This document shows, piece after piece, positions 43,800 to 58,900 of a DNA stretch of 64,000 nt. This DNA comes from Drosophila persimilis (Eukaryota > Arthropoda > Insecta > Diptera > Drosophilidae), in NCBI RefSeq assembly GCF_003286085.1, contig NW_020825294.1:7378001-7442000 (forward strand), given 5' to 3'. The notes beneath the pieces are model-generated. The model had not been told where the DNA came from. It saw only the letters and a program-made list of their open reading frames with translations, and made no database searches. A program made the position numbers and the translations under genes. How positions within the stretch are numbered: the first letter of the stretch is position 1; each line of letters opens with the position of its first letter.

Positions 43800-46700
43800 C
43801 TCTATGCCAAAACGAAGAACAACAAATTATTCTATTCAATGCCCTAAGCAAGAGCAGAACAGAAAACCCCACTCGATTTTAAATCTCACCAATAAAACTG
43901 AAAAAAAGTGGGGAAAGGTGAAAGCAAACAAGTTGTTGAAGCAGCGGATAAAATCAAACGGAAAATGGAAGAAAATGCAAAAATAAAACCGCGATTAAAC
44001 TCAATTGCACGGGGAAAAAGACTGCGAGGATGAAAGAGAAGAAAAAACAATAACAAAGCGAAGCTGAATAAATATAAAATCTAAAATTGACCATAAAACC
44101 AACACCCGAACCACAGTGTTGTAGAAATGTAGATAAGCTCAGAAAAGGAAAAACCAAATTTATATACGCTTCCCTTTTGAAACACCCTTTCAGAGAATAC
44201 TTTATTACGATTATAAGAAGAGGTTTGCCACCACGGAATAATGCCTGACAGACAATCTGACAGAAACTTGGAGCAGGAGCTTATTTTTCTAGACAATTTT
44301 CTACATTTACAAAAACAATCGAAACACTTGTGTGTACTCATTAGAAACAATGGATCTGTAAGGGTATCCAAAAGGCCATCCATATGGTCAAGTTTTTCCA
44401 TTTCCTCATTTTCGTTTGATCCCCACCCCATCCTCTGTTCAAGGACAAGCCGTAATTTGAAGGGCGGACTCGAGGGGTGACATTCCCTTTGCCATCAGAA
44501 TAATTGAAAGTAAAACTGATAATCTTTGACAGACGAAAGTGTCCTTGACTGGCGACACCCCAAAAAGGTGGCCCGCTTGCTTATCTTATCCAGTTATCTT
44601 TTGTTTTTCCCGCAGTTTAATGTTCCTCGGCATCCGTTCAACTCAAGCAGAACCGACAGAATTCATGTCATTTGAGTTTTTTCCTATTGCTGCTGCTGTA
44701 CAAGCAATGGAAGCTTGAAAATATCGTTTCTAAATATTTCTTTGCAGGTAGTAAGAATAAATCCATTTAGCTTTTAAACCCGACTATTTTACCCATCAAA
44801 GCTGTCTTCTAGGTTGAGTTTTAAAATTCAAGGACAATTTTGCAAGCGAACTTCCCAACTTGCTCGAAACCCATTTTTTGTCAAAACAAATATGTAAATT
44901 ATGTTTGAAATGTGTAACATATGCGAGTTGTGGTCTGTGCTAGTTTTTGTTTTGCCCGACACAAGTGATTATGTAATTCAGATTGGCCGCAAATGTCGTG
45001 TCCCAATCATAAACCCTTGCGCAATGTGCCACATCCGCTTTAAGGTTGAAGCCAACCTACACACGTGATGGGGCGACGCAAATTGGATAAATTTCAGTGA
45101 GATTTCGGCTGTCAGGGCAAATGAACGTGTAGCAGATCAAAGGAGCAGTGGCATCAAGTGCCCACCTGCCCACCGCCCTTTGCTGCCGGCGTTGATTTCA
45201 AATCTTTGAGAGGGTCTGACAGCGCCTCCCGAAAAGAACTGACAAGACATGAGAAGCAACTCCAAAAACAGAGAAAACCCCAAAGAGTAGGGGAAACACG
45301 CAGGGAGCTAAAGGAAAATTTGATTTTATGCTTATTTACATTTGCCGGCAGCCAGCAGGTGGGCCGCCACCAGCACCATCGCAAAAGAGGTGTACGAGTA
45401 TGGAATATAATATATTTATTGGAGCACATATTTATCCATACTTTAAAAGGAAAGCGCAAAAAACTTGGCAACTTTCCGCTAGCGGATATTGACATGGATC
45501 AGCTCCATTTAAGCCAACTGTTGCTGGCTATATTCTGTGAAATTTATACGACTATGTACATTGAATATTTTTTCATTGTAAGCGTGCCAGCGCTGTCTGC
45601 TGCCAATATTGCTAGAAGCGTTGATCCATTAAAATATATGGTAATTGGAATACATTTTGAAAGCGATGTGTACAGTACCGACAAACTCCTCAATTGTAGA
45701 AAACTATGGAAATCCAAAAATACTTTTTCTCATGAATTTCTGTTTACAATTTAATAAATTGTGTCTCATTATTCCAGGAACACTTCCTTTGTCACCAACA
45801 AATTTAGCAGATTTTATCGATCCAAGAATAACGAATGTTGAGTCATTTCGAAGGTCGCATTCACGGGTGTCCTTTTTATCTTGCGCATGAAAATGTACTT
45901 TTATTGAGACCAGGCTAAAGTGGTCCCCATTGGATAATTAGGATGATAGCATGGCGTATGAGTAATTTATGCTAGGCAATTGACTTGTTGACAGGACCAA
46001 ATGTACGTATGTATATGTATATTCAAAGCTAAAGATAGATGGAGATACAGAGGTTCCAAAGCACTCATAATCCTTAGGCTCAAAGTAAAAAGACGGAACA
46101 AAGGAGCCACAAATCCCCGGTAATCTGCATGTAATTGACATATGATTGGAGTAGCAGCATCTGGCTGGATGCCAAGTCCTCTCTACGTGCTGGCGGTCTA
46201 ATCTGCCACCGTGGAGTGCCGTCGGGTGAAGGAGACATGTGATGAGCTCGTTGCGGCTCGGCGCGGTAACTAAAATCCAGATGAAAGCCAACACCTTGTC
46301 GCCAGGTGAGACCGCATCCACACAAAACACCGCCCACTCATGTGAGCCGGGACAGCGGGACAGGAAAATGGTTTCTCAAACTGAATTTTCACCTAGCTAA
46401 TGGTGGTAATTGGAAACGTAAGCTACTATCAAGATATGCAGTTCGGAATAAGGATGGAATCTTGAGAAGGAATATAAGGAATCTATTCAAGGCACTGGTA
46501 ATTATAGAATTTCCTTATTGATTAGCTGGTATTCCGGAATGCCCATACAATTCTCACGTTCCAAGTGCCAGTCACAACAATGTCCGCAAATACAGGAATA
46601 CCCAACCAATCATTGGGCTGTATTCAATGTTGTACTTGTTTTTGCTTCTTCTTCTTCGGATGAAGATGATGATGATAAAAGCCGCAGGCAGCTGCCTTGT

Positions 46701-49700
46701 TTGTGTGGCACTGGCATTCAGGCCTTGGACGTGCTGTCTGGGCATTCAGTGCCGGCGTCAATAGTACAACAAGGGACAGGATCTGTTCCCCCCAGCGGCT
46801 GGCTTTCACGCCCCTGATGCTGGTGTGGCTCCTTCCCTTGCTGAAGTCACAGGTGCAGGGAATAATGCTAAGGCTTTGCTATCAGATGTTTGTATCATGT
46901 CAGAGGTGTCCAGTGCTGTATAGTGAAGACATTTTCCGTCCTGTCTTGGGCTGCACTGTCCTTCCCTGCACTATCCTTTCCTATTATGTGTCCCCTTTTG
47001 TTGTTGTCTACTAAAGTCGAGTGCCTTTTATCATTATGTGACAGATATTAACACGTTAAAGTAAATTACAACTGTCTAAAAGAAATTTTTTAATAATAGA
47101 ATTTTCATGATATCATGCCATTGACGTATTAGCTAGCCAATGCTGCACCATAAATCTTCGAATCCCATTGAGGCAAATGCATTAGGCGGCATAAATAACT
47201 GCTGATGCGAACATAATTCCAGTCATGGACATGCACTAAGTACTCTCACACACACTCGCACGTACCCTCGATTCGTGCTAGGACGTATATAGTATATCCC
47301 CCAAACACTTTTGGCATTTGCCTTCCTACCATCACATCCTCTGCCTTTTTAACGGGCCAGAATTTCCGCATATAAGGAAAATGCAGCCCGCTGGCTGGTT
47401 GGCTGGGTGGCTGCCATTCAGTCTTCTTACTCGGCAGCGGAAGATGAAATTTTATTATTTTAGCTGGTTGTCATGTTACCCAGAGATAACAAATTCGTTT
47501 ACGATAATTTCGGTGGGTTTACAGCCGGCAGCCCAGAGCCCCCGAATACCATTCGACAGTCGGAATATCCCTTGTCCCACTACAGATCGTTAGTGCATTA
47601 TATGGGGCAGTCGTACCATCGCAAACCCGGAAAACCTTAAATACACTTATTTATGTCTCGTCTTAAAGTTGTGGGGAAATTGGGGAATATTTTGAGTCAT
47701 TGACACTGAAATTTAAGCAAAAATGTTCGTCATTCCCGTTTCTGGTTTTTGTCAATTGTTCACAAATTATGCAAACATTTCGCTGCCTTGCACGTAGTTC
47801 GGCCATAAAATTTCAGTCAATTTAATTTCCGGCATTTGTTTTACATACATATTTATGTCGGGGCACGTGCCTGCCTGTCTGACTCTCTATTCGACACTCT
47901 CGGCTCTCATCTGCAGACAGTCGGGGGCAGAAAGAAACTAGGATAACACCAAGGGCGACCCTCTGACCGTATTCGAGGTTGTTGTTTGGGGTTTTTCAGT
48001 CATGTTTTGGTGGAGAAATTAAAGTAAACATGGGAAAGCCATGTTGGGAATTACAACGAACAGGAAATGGGTATTTTTCGAGTCAGAATTACACTGAGAT
48101 AAATTAGAGCGGAACTAATTTACATACGTATTTAAGAAATTGTAGATATTTAAGGAATTGTCTAAATGTCTATCAGTTCTGTCTGCTTAGCTGGGAGAAA
48201 CATTTCTTTCATAATTGCATTAGATTTTAGTGCTTCCTTTTCGTTATTTAAGTCCATATTCTAGTCCATATTTTGAGTATGCGTTTAATTTCATTGGCAT
48301 GCCAGTTTGTTCTCTTTGGTTGTATTTCAGCAATCATGAGCCGGACTTTGTTGACAGGACGAGCAAAAATTAAGAACGACGTATGAAGGCACGTGGCCTG
48401 ACTTTAAACAAACTAACGAACGAGTCTTACTAATATGCAAAAGTCACACAAGTTCTTCTGTGGACACGTACATCACCATCTCCATTTCTACATCTCTAGC
48501 TTCGGTAGGTCTTTGCCTGTACTCACTCACATATCCTATGTTTAACTTCCGAATCGCGCTTGAATAAACCCAACAAAGTTTCTCTGCTCACCAGCAGCTA
48601 TTAATGAGGAGAGTGAAATATTGTCAAGGATTCCAAGAGTCCAATTTAGAAAGCGGAAATTGAAGTAGAAATTATATTGTTTGCTTATTTTGGTTAAATG
48701 CTGATTGAATAGGTTTATTTCTCTAGAAGGAATTTTAAATAATGGCGGTGTATTAATGTTAATGTTTAAATGTTACCTGACTGTTAATAGAAATTAGCTT
48801 AATAATAGACATCAGAAAGACCATCTAGTGGGGAGTGTAAGTACTTCAGTAAGCATATGCACAACGAAAATTGCAACAAAAAATAAAACCGGAAAAACGA
48901 GTGTGGAAAACTTTTTCTAGAGCTTCCACTGCAGTCACGGTACACTGGCCACGTACTTTATTAAATTTTTGCAAACATTTTTTACTGCCAGCGAAGCAGT
49001 TTTTGTTTGTCTGTTTAAGTATATATTTAAATGGATGCCAAAGTTAAGTAATGTTTAAAATAGTTTAAGTGCAATGCGTTTAAGGTACAAAATTAGTTAA
49101 AAGTCTAAGGAAATGTGATTACATAGGACGAAAGACTCACTTGCAGCTTAGAAAATACATATAATTATCGATTTATTCTACATATGCGTTTCGTAATGGA
49201 GGCACTAACTAAAAAGGGATTTTAGATATGGATGTTCCAGCCGATTTTGTGGAAAATAGTTCAAGCGAATGCCTTTCACTGAGCTGATGAGCAAATGATT
49301 AGTTGAAGGACTGACATAACAAACATATCTGACATATCTGGGTTTTTTATATTTTTAAAATTTGATCATCTCGAATTGAATGCCTGTCCAGACTTTTTGT
49401 TTTCTTTCAAAGCAGCTGTCCCTAATTGAAACAAATGAAATAATGAAGGCAATAGAACAACCAACTTTGGCTCGAATTGTTTCATAAACCAACATAGAAA
49501 AGTTGTTGTTCCTCCACGGGCTGTCTTTTCCTCCGACAATTCATTTCCGCTCTGATGGTTTCCACACCAAACCAGACCAAGCCAGGAGCAGGACCCGACC
49601 AAACCCGACCAAAACCAGAACCAGGACCAGGACCAAAGCCAAACTTAACTGCTTCCCCTCGGGGTCTTGGGTCCTGCCATCCGATCCGTTTGCCCCGTCT

Positions 49701-52700
49701 GCGGACCGTTGTGAAGTATGCCAAGAGCCATAGAAAGCGCAGCAGGGAGCTTTTCGCTGTTTTCCTTAGTTTTCTTTTGGGTTGTTGTTTTACTATTGCC
49801 CTTTTTGCATAATTAAAAGCAATTTAGTGTGCCGCCGCCACTTCATGACAAGCACATGGGGCCACTTGTTGACGAAGGATAGGGCAAAGATCTATCAGTC
49901 TTGGCCACTGGCATCGTCTAATTACATTATTTCTGCACAGAGAGTGAGAAGGCAGGGAGGTATAATTAATTAGTAAGAGGCCTTGAGAAGTCAAACAGAT
50001 TTTGTGAGCACCGGAAACAGAAATGCATTATATAGAATCTGTAGTAATGGAAAAATCATTCTTCAGCAGATGAATATTTATTTACATACGTAACTTTTAA
50101 CTTTATTTAAATTCTAAATGAAAAGTAATACATTTATCTTTATTTAATTATTAAGGCAAATGAGACATGTTCATAGACAAAGGCAAATTATTTCATGGCC
50201 GTCCCATCTGAAAAATATTCTGGCAAAGTGTCGTAAATGTCAAACTTTTGACAGTTTTATGCATTTCGCTTAAATGGAAACACAGCCTTATGGAATTCAC
50301 AGACACTGCAAATTTAGGGTTAGAGTTTCATACAAGACCGTATAAATTCTGTGCCTAGAATTGCTTATCCTAGACGACCGCAACAATATGGGAATGTAAC
50401 TAATTTGCAGGTGTGCAGATGACATTTCAATTGTGCTTTGGGCAGAAACACACACACGATACAGCTCTTGGGGCTTGGCCAAGGCAAATAGAAGAGGCCT
50501 ACCTGCACTGGCACCCAGCCAAATGGCTGCCATAATTGCGGCTACGAAAGTCATTGACGTGCTCTCGGTTTCGTCCCAGTATTTGCTTAAACGTCGCAAT
50601 ATTCATGCCCAGCTGCAGTTCCACATCCACCTCCTATCGTTGCTCTAGTTCCAAATCTTTCTCTGCCTCCAACTGATTCCAACTCTCAGGTATGATTCCT
50701 CTTGAATCCTGTGGGGCTGTATGCCTATGGTTGCTGCGGGGCTTTAACAATGCGTGCAAGCCTCTAACAGTGTCCCAAGGAGAGATGAATTAAAAAATGC
50801 TGCAGCTCGCAATCGCCAGACTATTAAAAAGGCATATTCCCATGGGGCAGACCCCGCCAATGGCTGGGGAAAAGGAGGCCATCGTAACCAGACAACAGGC
50901 GACGCTTAACCATTGTCTAAGCACTGCAGGCAAATTGTCAGGAAACGGCAGCAGAAAGCATTTGCAATGGCAACAGAATGACGCCCCGAGTATTCACAGC
51001 AATTCATTGGACCCCGACGAGGGTGCGCCAAGACAAAAAAATTGGGCGGAGAAAGCATCAGAGAAACGATTCCCCGAGCCACGAAGTCTACTTCTATGAA
51101 ATGATTTTTTGCTTAAAATATTTCTAAACCTGATCCGAGACCCACAATGAAATGTCGACAGCGGGCTATACCTCCAGAATGGACCCCCGTGCCGGCGCTT
51201 GTTTAGGCTTCCAATTTTAATTCTATTTGATCCCATCACTTAACAAGCTCAAGCTTCGCAGAGTTTACAGATCATCCAGGATCAGAATATCTCCTCCAAT
51301 AAGATAGAGCTCTCGTCTTCCATTTGTTACCCACATTTTCCAATTTTCTATGCAATTTTCATTGGTATTTTGTATTGCTTCTCCGTTTCTTTAGACTTTG
51401 CAGCCATTTATTTCTACTGTGTTGCGGCTTTTGGTTGCACGCTTTTTTTATTGGTGCAAAAGCCGCACTCTGAAATTAAACTATGACCAACAATGGCTGC
51501 GGATACTGAAAGATGTGCAATTTGTTGTCTCGTCTCTGCCATATCCCTGGCAGAGGGTATTCTTTATCAAACTTTTTTTCCCTCAAGTTAAATGCGCTTT
51601 GGATGGCACATAAATCAAATCTGAGCGTTGCTTTACGGCATACAATCTTATGAGCCCAGACAAAAGGTAGCCCGTAGAAAACCATTCGAATTCACTTTAT
51701 TAAAACGCAACCCAAAATGGGGTGCGGCTCAAAGGGAAATATGCAAAAGCAGCGTGTCATGTGTGTGCGTATGATTTGGCCAAAAGAGTGCCATAACACA
51801 TGAGTTGCCAAGGCAGCACCATCACCAGCACTAGAGTTCAAGAGCTGGGATCTGGTACAACAGCAGGGAACGAAAGTGTCAGAGCCCAACTGAACTGGGC
51901 TAGAAACACCACTCTCAGGAAGGAGTTGCGTGTGGGAATCTCTGCTGGATTATCCCAAAAGTCATGGTTTAGACAAATGTTTTATGCTCCACTTGGCTGC
52001 ATTAACCTCGCCTATTATGCTCAAGTGCCGCTGGCGAACGCTGCGTATGAGTTATTTATTGTTAAGAATTTGCTTAAGCGATTTTCGCTTGATTTTCTGG
52101 CTGTCGGGCAAATGCAAAACTTTACAGAAATTCAATTTTCAGCAATTAGAAGATGGGAACTTACGTTTTAAACCGAGTCTCTGTGAATATTGACTTGCAT
52201 ACCTACTAGCTCCGAAATCAATAAATACTCTGTCGAATCCAAAAATTATATAAAAATCGAGAAACCCATACCTTCCAAAGTGCTAACGTATCCGCAATGG
52301 TCTTATGTCAATACTGGGAACTACTTTGGCCTTCACTCATTTTTCAAAACCAAAATTTGATGGGTAAAAGCAACCACATTTCCGCCATTCGATTCTTGGG
52401 CCATGTGATTCAATTGCAACCGTCTCTGAAACCATCAATTGGATCAATCAAATTTGATGGGGCTATGGTCCATAGTCGCATCATAAGATTTCATCGTTAT
52501 GGCGGAGTTCGCCATCCAAGCACAGTTGCATCCAAAGTACATCACATGAAAAGAACTTAAATTCATATTAACTGGTTAGAGGAGAAGGCTAACGGAGTGA
52601 TAAAAGAAGTAGAGTAGCATCTATAGATTGTCACGGCACATAGGCCAAGGACATATCTAAAAGCAGCAGCCAGCAACCCCTACACTTTGCCTCCTCTGTG

Positions 52701-52955
52701 TCTCTGTGCACTTGCTTACCCAGTCAACTGTTTTGGCATTCCCTTTGGGTGGGAGTTGGGACGCTTAGTTCCCATATCCCAGTCCCAAGATCCCCTTCTC
52801 GACGCATTCATTCAAACACGGGTTGTACTTGAATTTCTCTCCTTGCGCATTCAGGCGTTTCATGACCTTCTCTCGCTTCCGCCAACGGCCAACTTTTAGC
52901 CAAAGCCTTGCAAAACACAGTGCAGAATGGAGTTTAATGACCTTTAACACTTTTG
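43800..52955. repeat. Arm B1 of the inverted duplication
   Basis: Reverse complement of 1-5260. It holds two stretches without counterpart in arm A: about 48120-50290 and about 50600-52380. The piece between them (50290-50580) matches 535-810 of arm A, which shows that they are two separate deletions in A or insertions in B. A low-complexity tract rich in ACCAGGACC/GACCAAA lies at about 49560-49640. No gene is supported. Confidence 0.85.
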
Positions 52956-55900
52956 GTGGTGCCAGTTAACCTTGCCGGAGTGGCGGTGGCGTCCGCCAAA
53001 ATGTGGCTTTAATATTTGCACGTTCCACCTGGATCAGGTACCGCTTCTCATATCCTTTGTCATTTCTTTTGTATTATTAACAATTCAGCTCCAAGAAATA
53101 GCAGCAGCTGCCAGTGCAGATGCAACTGCAGACAAGTTGACTGAATATATTTTTCCTGCCTTATTTATTTGTTGCCATAACTGACATCCCAGCGAGGATA
53201 TTCCGGCTTTCATTTAAATTTTACCAAAGATTGTCTCCATTTGATTTGCAGATGAAAGTTTCTTTGAGTGGCTAAGCAGCTTAATTGATAGATTAACTCC
53301 ATAAATATCAATTCCTTGGAATGTTACATAGCTTCTTGTCAGGACTCTTCCTTGCCACCATCCACTTTGAGGTTGAGCGAAGCGTACAACTTTTCTAATA
53401 AAATATTCCAACAGCACGGACGCACGGGCATAATCTATTTAGATACACTCGATAGAAGGCTTTATTAAATTGACAATACAAAATTGCTTTATTGGATTCG
53501 TAGTGAGAGGGGCAGGAGGGAATTCACTCTTCTGTGATGTAAACGGATGGATGCTTTGCCTAGTCAAACAACATTATCCAAGTTCCGAGAACGAGTATGA
53601 AATTACAAAGAAAGTAAGTAAATCTTTGGAAAATTTCTTGTAGCTCTAGAAAGGAGTGAGAAAAAATATTTGCACTTTAATTCACAGGGTTTCGTCCTTT
53701 AGGTTAAGTGGGTTAACCTTTAAACGCAGCTTATATTTTCTCCAAGGTAAATATTCTTTCTGCTTAAAATATATGTATGATTCGGTACATTTAGGTCACG
53801 TCCACCAGTCGTTTACGTGCTGCCCCACATGATCAATATTCAATCGACACAGTCAAGGGGAAAAAACAAGAAATAAATTACCTACCATCACCACAAAGCT
53901 TTCAGCTCATTCCGGCTACTGTAGGTCGTCTGGCAGCGGGGTTAGCATATATATCTGAAAATATATATATCGACAAATACTGTGCGCCACATTTATCTTA
54001 AGCGTGACCCATAAACAAATCTGGAAAGCAAACAAACATCAAATATTATTTCAGCAAAATTCGAAATTGATTGCTCATCTGAAGTTGTGTATCAAGAAAA
54101 ACCCTAATTTAATGAAACTAATTTGAATTTTTTTCTACATTGCATTTGGCGATTCCCTTTGACAGTCTCCGGCTCATTTGCAGTGCCATCTAAGTGCCAC
54201 GCCTTACGTATAGTCATACTAGTATTCGAATGCGGTTCCACCTCTCCAGCCACCGTCAATGGCACTAATGTGAAAAACGTAAGTTTTCAAAGTCGTGGCT
54301 GCGTCGAGCTGTGGCCCGCTGGCCGCTCTGCCTGTTGGCTAGTTTTTGCCACTTTCCGTAGCAGAGTTTTACTCCTAGACGAGTTAATTCACTCACATCT
54401 CACATCACACTGGTTGTTTGCATAAATCAACACTGCTTGGTAGTGGGTGGACGAGTATTCATATGAGCACCAGGTATTCCTCCTCCACATACCCACGCGA
54501 CGTTGGACGTATACGGCTCCAACTTAGAGCCGCAAAAATCAGCATAACTCGTTAGGTGGCAGCGGCTGCTGCTCCTGCTATGTGAACACTTCTGTGTCAC
54601 TTTCCAGGGATATCATGGATGTCAGAATCTCCACCTGGATAGAGCGTATGTTTCCGCATTTATTACACGGCTCGCTTGTGCACGACTTACAGCTTGTTTC
54701 CTGAGCGATTTAATCCTTTTAGCTTAGCAATTTTGAGTGCTACATCGCGCTCTGCTCATATTTGAAATTATAATGTGATTTGCTTTCGAGACTTGGATAA
54801 AGAGCCGAGCAAATAGGAAAAAATTAAACCTGGTTCCAAACCTTCGCAGGGATTTGCGGCTGCCTTTTTTCGACCCACTTTTAGTGGCAGCGAAAGAGAA
54901 AAGGAGTGATACAATTTGCATATTTAATTGGTAATCGTTTGTCTGTCGACATCTCGAGGGCTTTGAATAGTGGATACGGAATCTGGCGTTTAGTTGCAGA
55001 TTGCGCAACAATTCTTTCGCCTGATTAGCAGAATATTTAATTTAATCCTTTGTGATTCGAGCAGGGAGAAATCGAGAAAACTATACAGAAGAAAGGAAAG
55101 AAAGCGTAACGATGGGCGAAGGACAGAGCTTCCAATAAAGAGCTGACTTTGATTAGCGCATAATCAGACGATGAGTCGAATCCAATGATTGATTAATCAC
55201 ATTCAATGCCTGTGATTGAGCCACGTTTTAATTGGAAATCCGCAGACAGGCAGCAGAAGTTTCTGAATTTGAATGGGGTTCCTCAACTTGATTTGGTTTG
55301 TTTTTTTTCGGCTTTCACACGCACCACCTCGGGTGCCTGCAATACTCGTATTGTAATGAAAGCATAACAAAAACGGAACAGAAACAGAACTATAACCAGA
55401 ACCAGAAACAAATGAAAATCTCTGCATGGGAAATGTCTGCGAAATGGAAAGCATCCAAGGCACCCTCCTGACTCTCCATCACATTGGGGATGGGGCTGTT
55501 GTAAAATAGTTTGTAGTTTCCGTTCACGTTTTTGACATGAATAAATTGGTAAATATAACCGGGATCAATATTGTCGCACTCGTGCTCATTCTTCAAGCGA
55601 AAATCGCAGACATGGAATTGCAACTCGCGAAACCCATCAGCCGGAAAAAAACAAATAAATAAATAGACGAATACAAGGTATGTACGTAGAGTATGTACCG
55701 CAGAGGGGAGCACAAAGTCTGGTAAGAGCACGCATAATCAATGGCTTGAAAACAGCTGGAATTTTGGCCACACTCTGGGCCAATTTCTGCATCATTAAGT
55801 GGCAGCAGCATGGCGGGAATATGCTAATAGTCGAGCGCCAACACAGCAGGGGGATGCCATGTGAGATGTGGATGATATTTTGGGCACCATGAACAGCCAG

Positions 55901-58900
55901 AGCCCCCAACGTCCTTAATCTTCCTGCCTCTTCTGTCTGTGGCTTTGCTCTTTTTCCTTTACTCTTAGCTGTATTAAAGGATCTGTTCCATTCGGAATGC
56001 ATTATGCCAAGGATTTCTCTTATACTTTAATAGTTGAGAAAAAACTTATGTAAGGCACTTGATCAGATTTTCATATTTATTTGGCGGTGGTATCCAAGAA
56101 CATTAATCCGCTGGCTGCTTCGATAATTTCCAATGCAATCCGACAGACTATATCCACTCCTTGGAGATCAAAGGGAAAAAACAGGTCTGCGGGTGAACAT
56201 CCGGAAAACGCAGTCATCGCGTAGTCCACATTTCCCTCTCTCTTTCTAGCTTAGGTGCTCCCGCAGAGCCACATGAGAGTGTTGATAGCCAGTATGGTGA
56301 GTATATTCCTACTTTATTCCCTCTTGTGGGAGAAATATTATGCAGCCACTGAGAGGGGCTCACTCCTCTGTGAATGTTAGAGTTTCTATGGGTATGGGTG
56401 CACAGTGTGTGGCCTGGCCCATGCTTACTGCCCGTCATTTTTATTCAAGGTGTCAGTTGTATGTGTATGGAAATACTTGCTTAAAAATACTCGTAAAAGT
56501 AGCATATGCTAATTAAATATATATTGCATTTTTTCAATCTTAAATTGCTTTGAACATTGGTTGATTGAGTGTACAAGGTGTGATCATAATAATGTCTATT
56601 TAGGCAGAAGAAACCCGTTTCTAATACTTATAAGTAGTTGTTGCTCCACTGACTGACTATTAGAATAAGGCCAGATGTAGACGCCCACTAAATTACCCTT
56701 GATCGCCACAGGCAAGATTAAAGGGTAAGTGTGTGCTTTCGAAGAAAATTAAAATTAAAACAAAATATGTTCTTTCATTTACTTTATAATTTTCCATGAA
56801 AAGAACAATTGTTATTACAAAAGAACAGGGGAATGTCCTGCCAGTCATATTAACAAAGGACAAAAAAAAAACACAGGCCACAAATCGGTCTTTGATGTAA
56901 CAGAGCTTCTTCTGCGAACAATTTCAAACAATACTCCGGCATTGGTATTAATATTTCGAATGCGAATAAATGAATTGAAGTCCAATAAAGCCCTGCCTTT
57001 ACATACTCCCGCTCGGTGCTTGACGGCAATTGGCACGGACCCAGTGCTCGATTCATTAGCGGACGGGTGCGGAGTCAAGCTGCGGTAGCCGTTGTTATGG
57101 TTTTTATTTTTTCAATTATTTGCTCTGCTTCCCCAGCAATGAGCCATCGACAGATTCCAATGAATTGCGCCACAGAGCAAGCGAAATAAGGAAAAAAACC
57201 AGGCCTCCGACCGACAATTCAAATAAAGAAATTGCCATATCCTCATCCCAGGGTCCAATCGAAAAATGTAAATTTCCATAATGCCCCCCGCTCTGGCATT
57301 CATGCACTTTTCTCTTTGGCTTCATCGCCATGACAATCTATTGTTAACTTCTGTTCTGCGTACGGCTTAAAACATTCTACACATGCAAAGTGCTGTAGTA
57401 TCCCTGTAGGACACGTTTATTCATGTAGCTTCAGGATGCTCGTGGAATTATCCGTGTGGCTTTAACTAAATTGAAATTGCCCCAAGCCTCTCTCTTTAAG
57501 TGCACTTTGGTGTTTCATGAGAACATTTTGCCAAAATATATAAGTACAAATTCTGAAAATTTGTCCCTTGTTTGTAAAAAACCTTTTTGCTTAGTTACTT
57601 TCTCCATAACATACTTCGGTGCTCATAGTTCGCTGATGGCTTGGGAAAACTCCATCTTTGTAGAGTGGTTTCTAAATGTGCAATGAAATGAAAGGGTTTT
57701 CTGTCTGAATTTGAAATTTCTTTGGTTCATAAATATTTCAACAATTCACTTTATTTACTGCAAGACGTTGAGGCATGGAAAGAAGCCCTCAGACATGAAT
57801 GGAGCCATCGAAAGGACTATCTTCCAGACAGTTGAGATAGGTCTGCTTCCTGCTCATGTTTGGCTACAGCACACATAAAATAGTTGTGTTCCCGGGAATT
57901 CTCGTGCAGCAACAGACACGTGTCATTTCAACTTTCCAGATGACTTCACCGTTGAATCCCTACTCGAGGAGACATAAAGGACCAAACATAAATGCATTAT
58001 GATTTAGAAGTTGTTGGCTTTAGCCGTAAGGCTTCAAAGATAAAGATACATTTAAGGTACAGGATGTACCTCCCAAAATGTAGAATAAAGATTAAACAAA
58101 AGGCAAAAAGTCTGTCCAGTTTCATGACTACCACGAATCACACACTGTGTACACGACAAAATCAAATCTAATTTCTAGTACCAATTGAAAATGAATTTGT
58201 GACAAATTATACGCCGTAAAATGGTGGATAATTGTTTGGCTGTCATCCAAATTAGAAGGATCGCTTGAAAATGTGTCCGCGGCTAAACAAAAACAAATTG
58301 TCATGGCACTAGAGCCCACAATTTGCAATTTTAATTAAAACCAAACGATTTAGTGTACGAAAACAACTATTCCACATAGGCCCATTACTAATCTACGCCT
58401 CCCACACAGGTCGTCCGTTTTGGTTTCCAAAATTTCACAATATTTCTTTCAACACAGCAGTCTGTAGCAGGGTCACCATATGACCTCATTGGTCAGAACT
58501 CTCAATTAGTTGGTCTGGTGGCAGTGGTTGTTCTTGTTGTGTATCGGTTTTGTGGTGCAATGTGGTTTCATTAGTTGTTGTCTGCTCCACGTATATTTGT
58601 ATCCTCTGGTGTCAACGTTTTGTCTCTCAGTTTCGCTGTTCTTAATTCCTTTGACTAATGATGACGAATGATTCTTGGCGATGGTAGAAGTAGAATGGTT
58701 GTAGCCATCTTTATACCATCCCAAAATTGGTGAGCTTTAAGTACCAACCATTACCCAATAGTGCTTCGGGATGGAGTGGTAGATGAACTACACCCATATT
58801 CTATTTAAATCCTTTATTTCTTTGTAGTATCCCACTTCCTTGTCTAATTTTCTATCCAGTTTACAAACTTGCATTCCATATCTCTGGGTTTTTGTTGCAT

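Noticed and set aside
45158-45754. 198-codon frame in arm B
   Set aside because: The matching sequence in arm A (3194-3830) is not open in the same way and differs by frameshifts, so the frame is not conserved.
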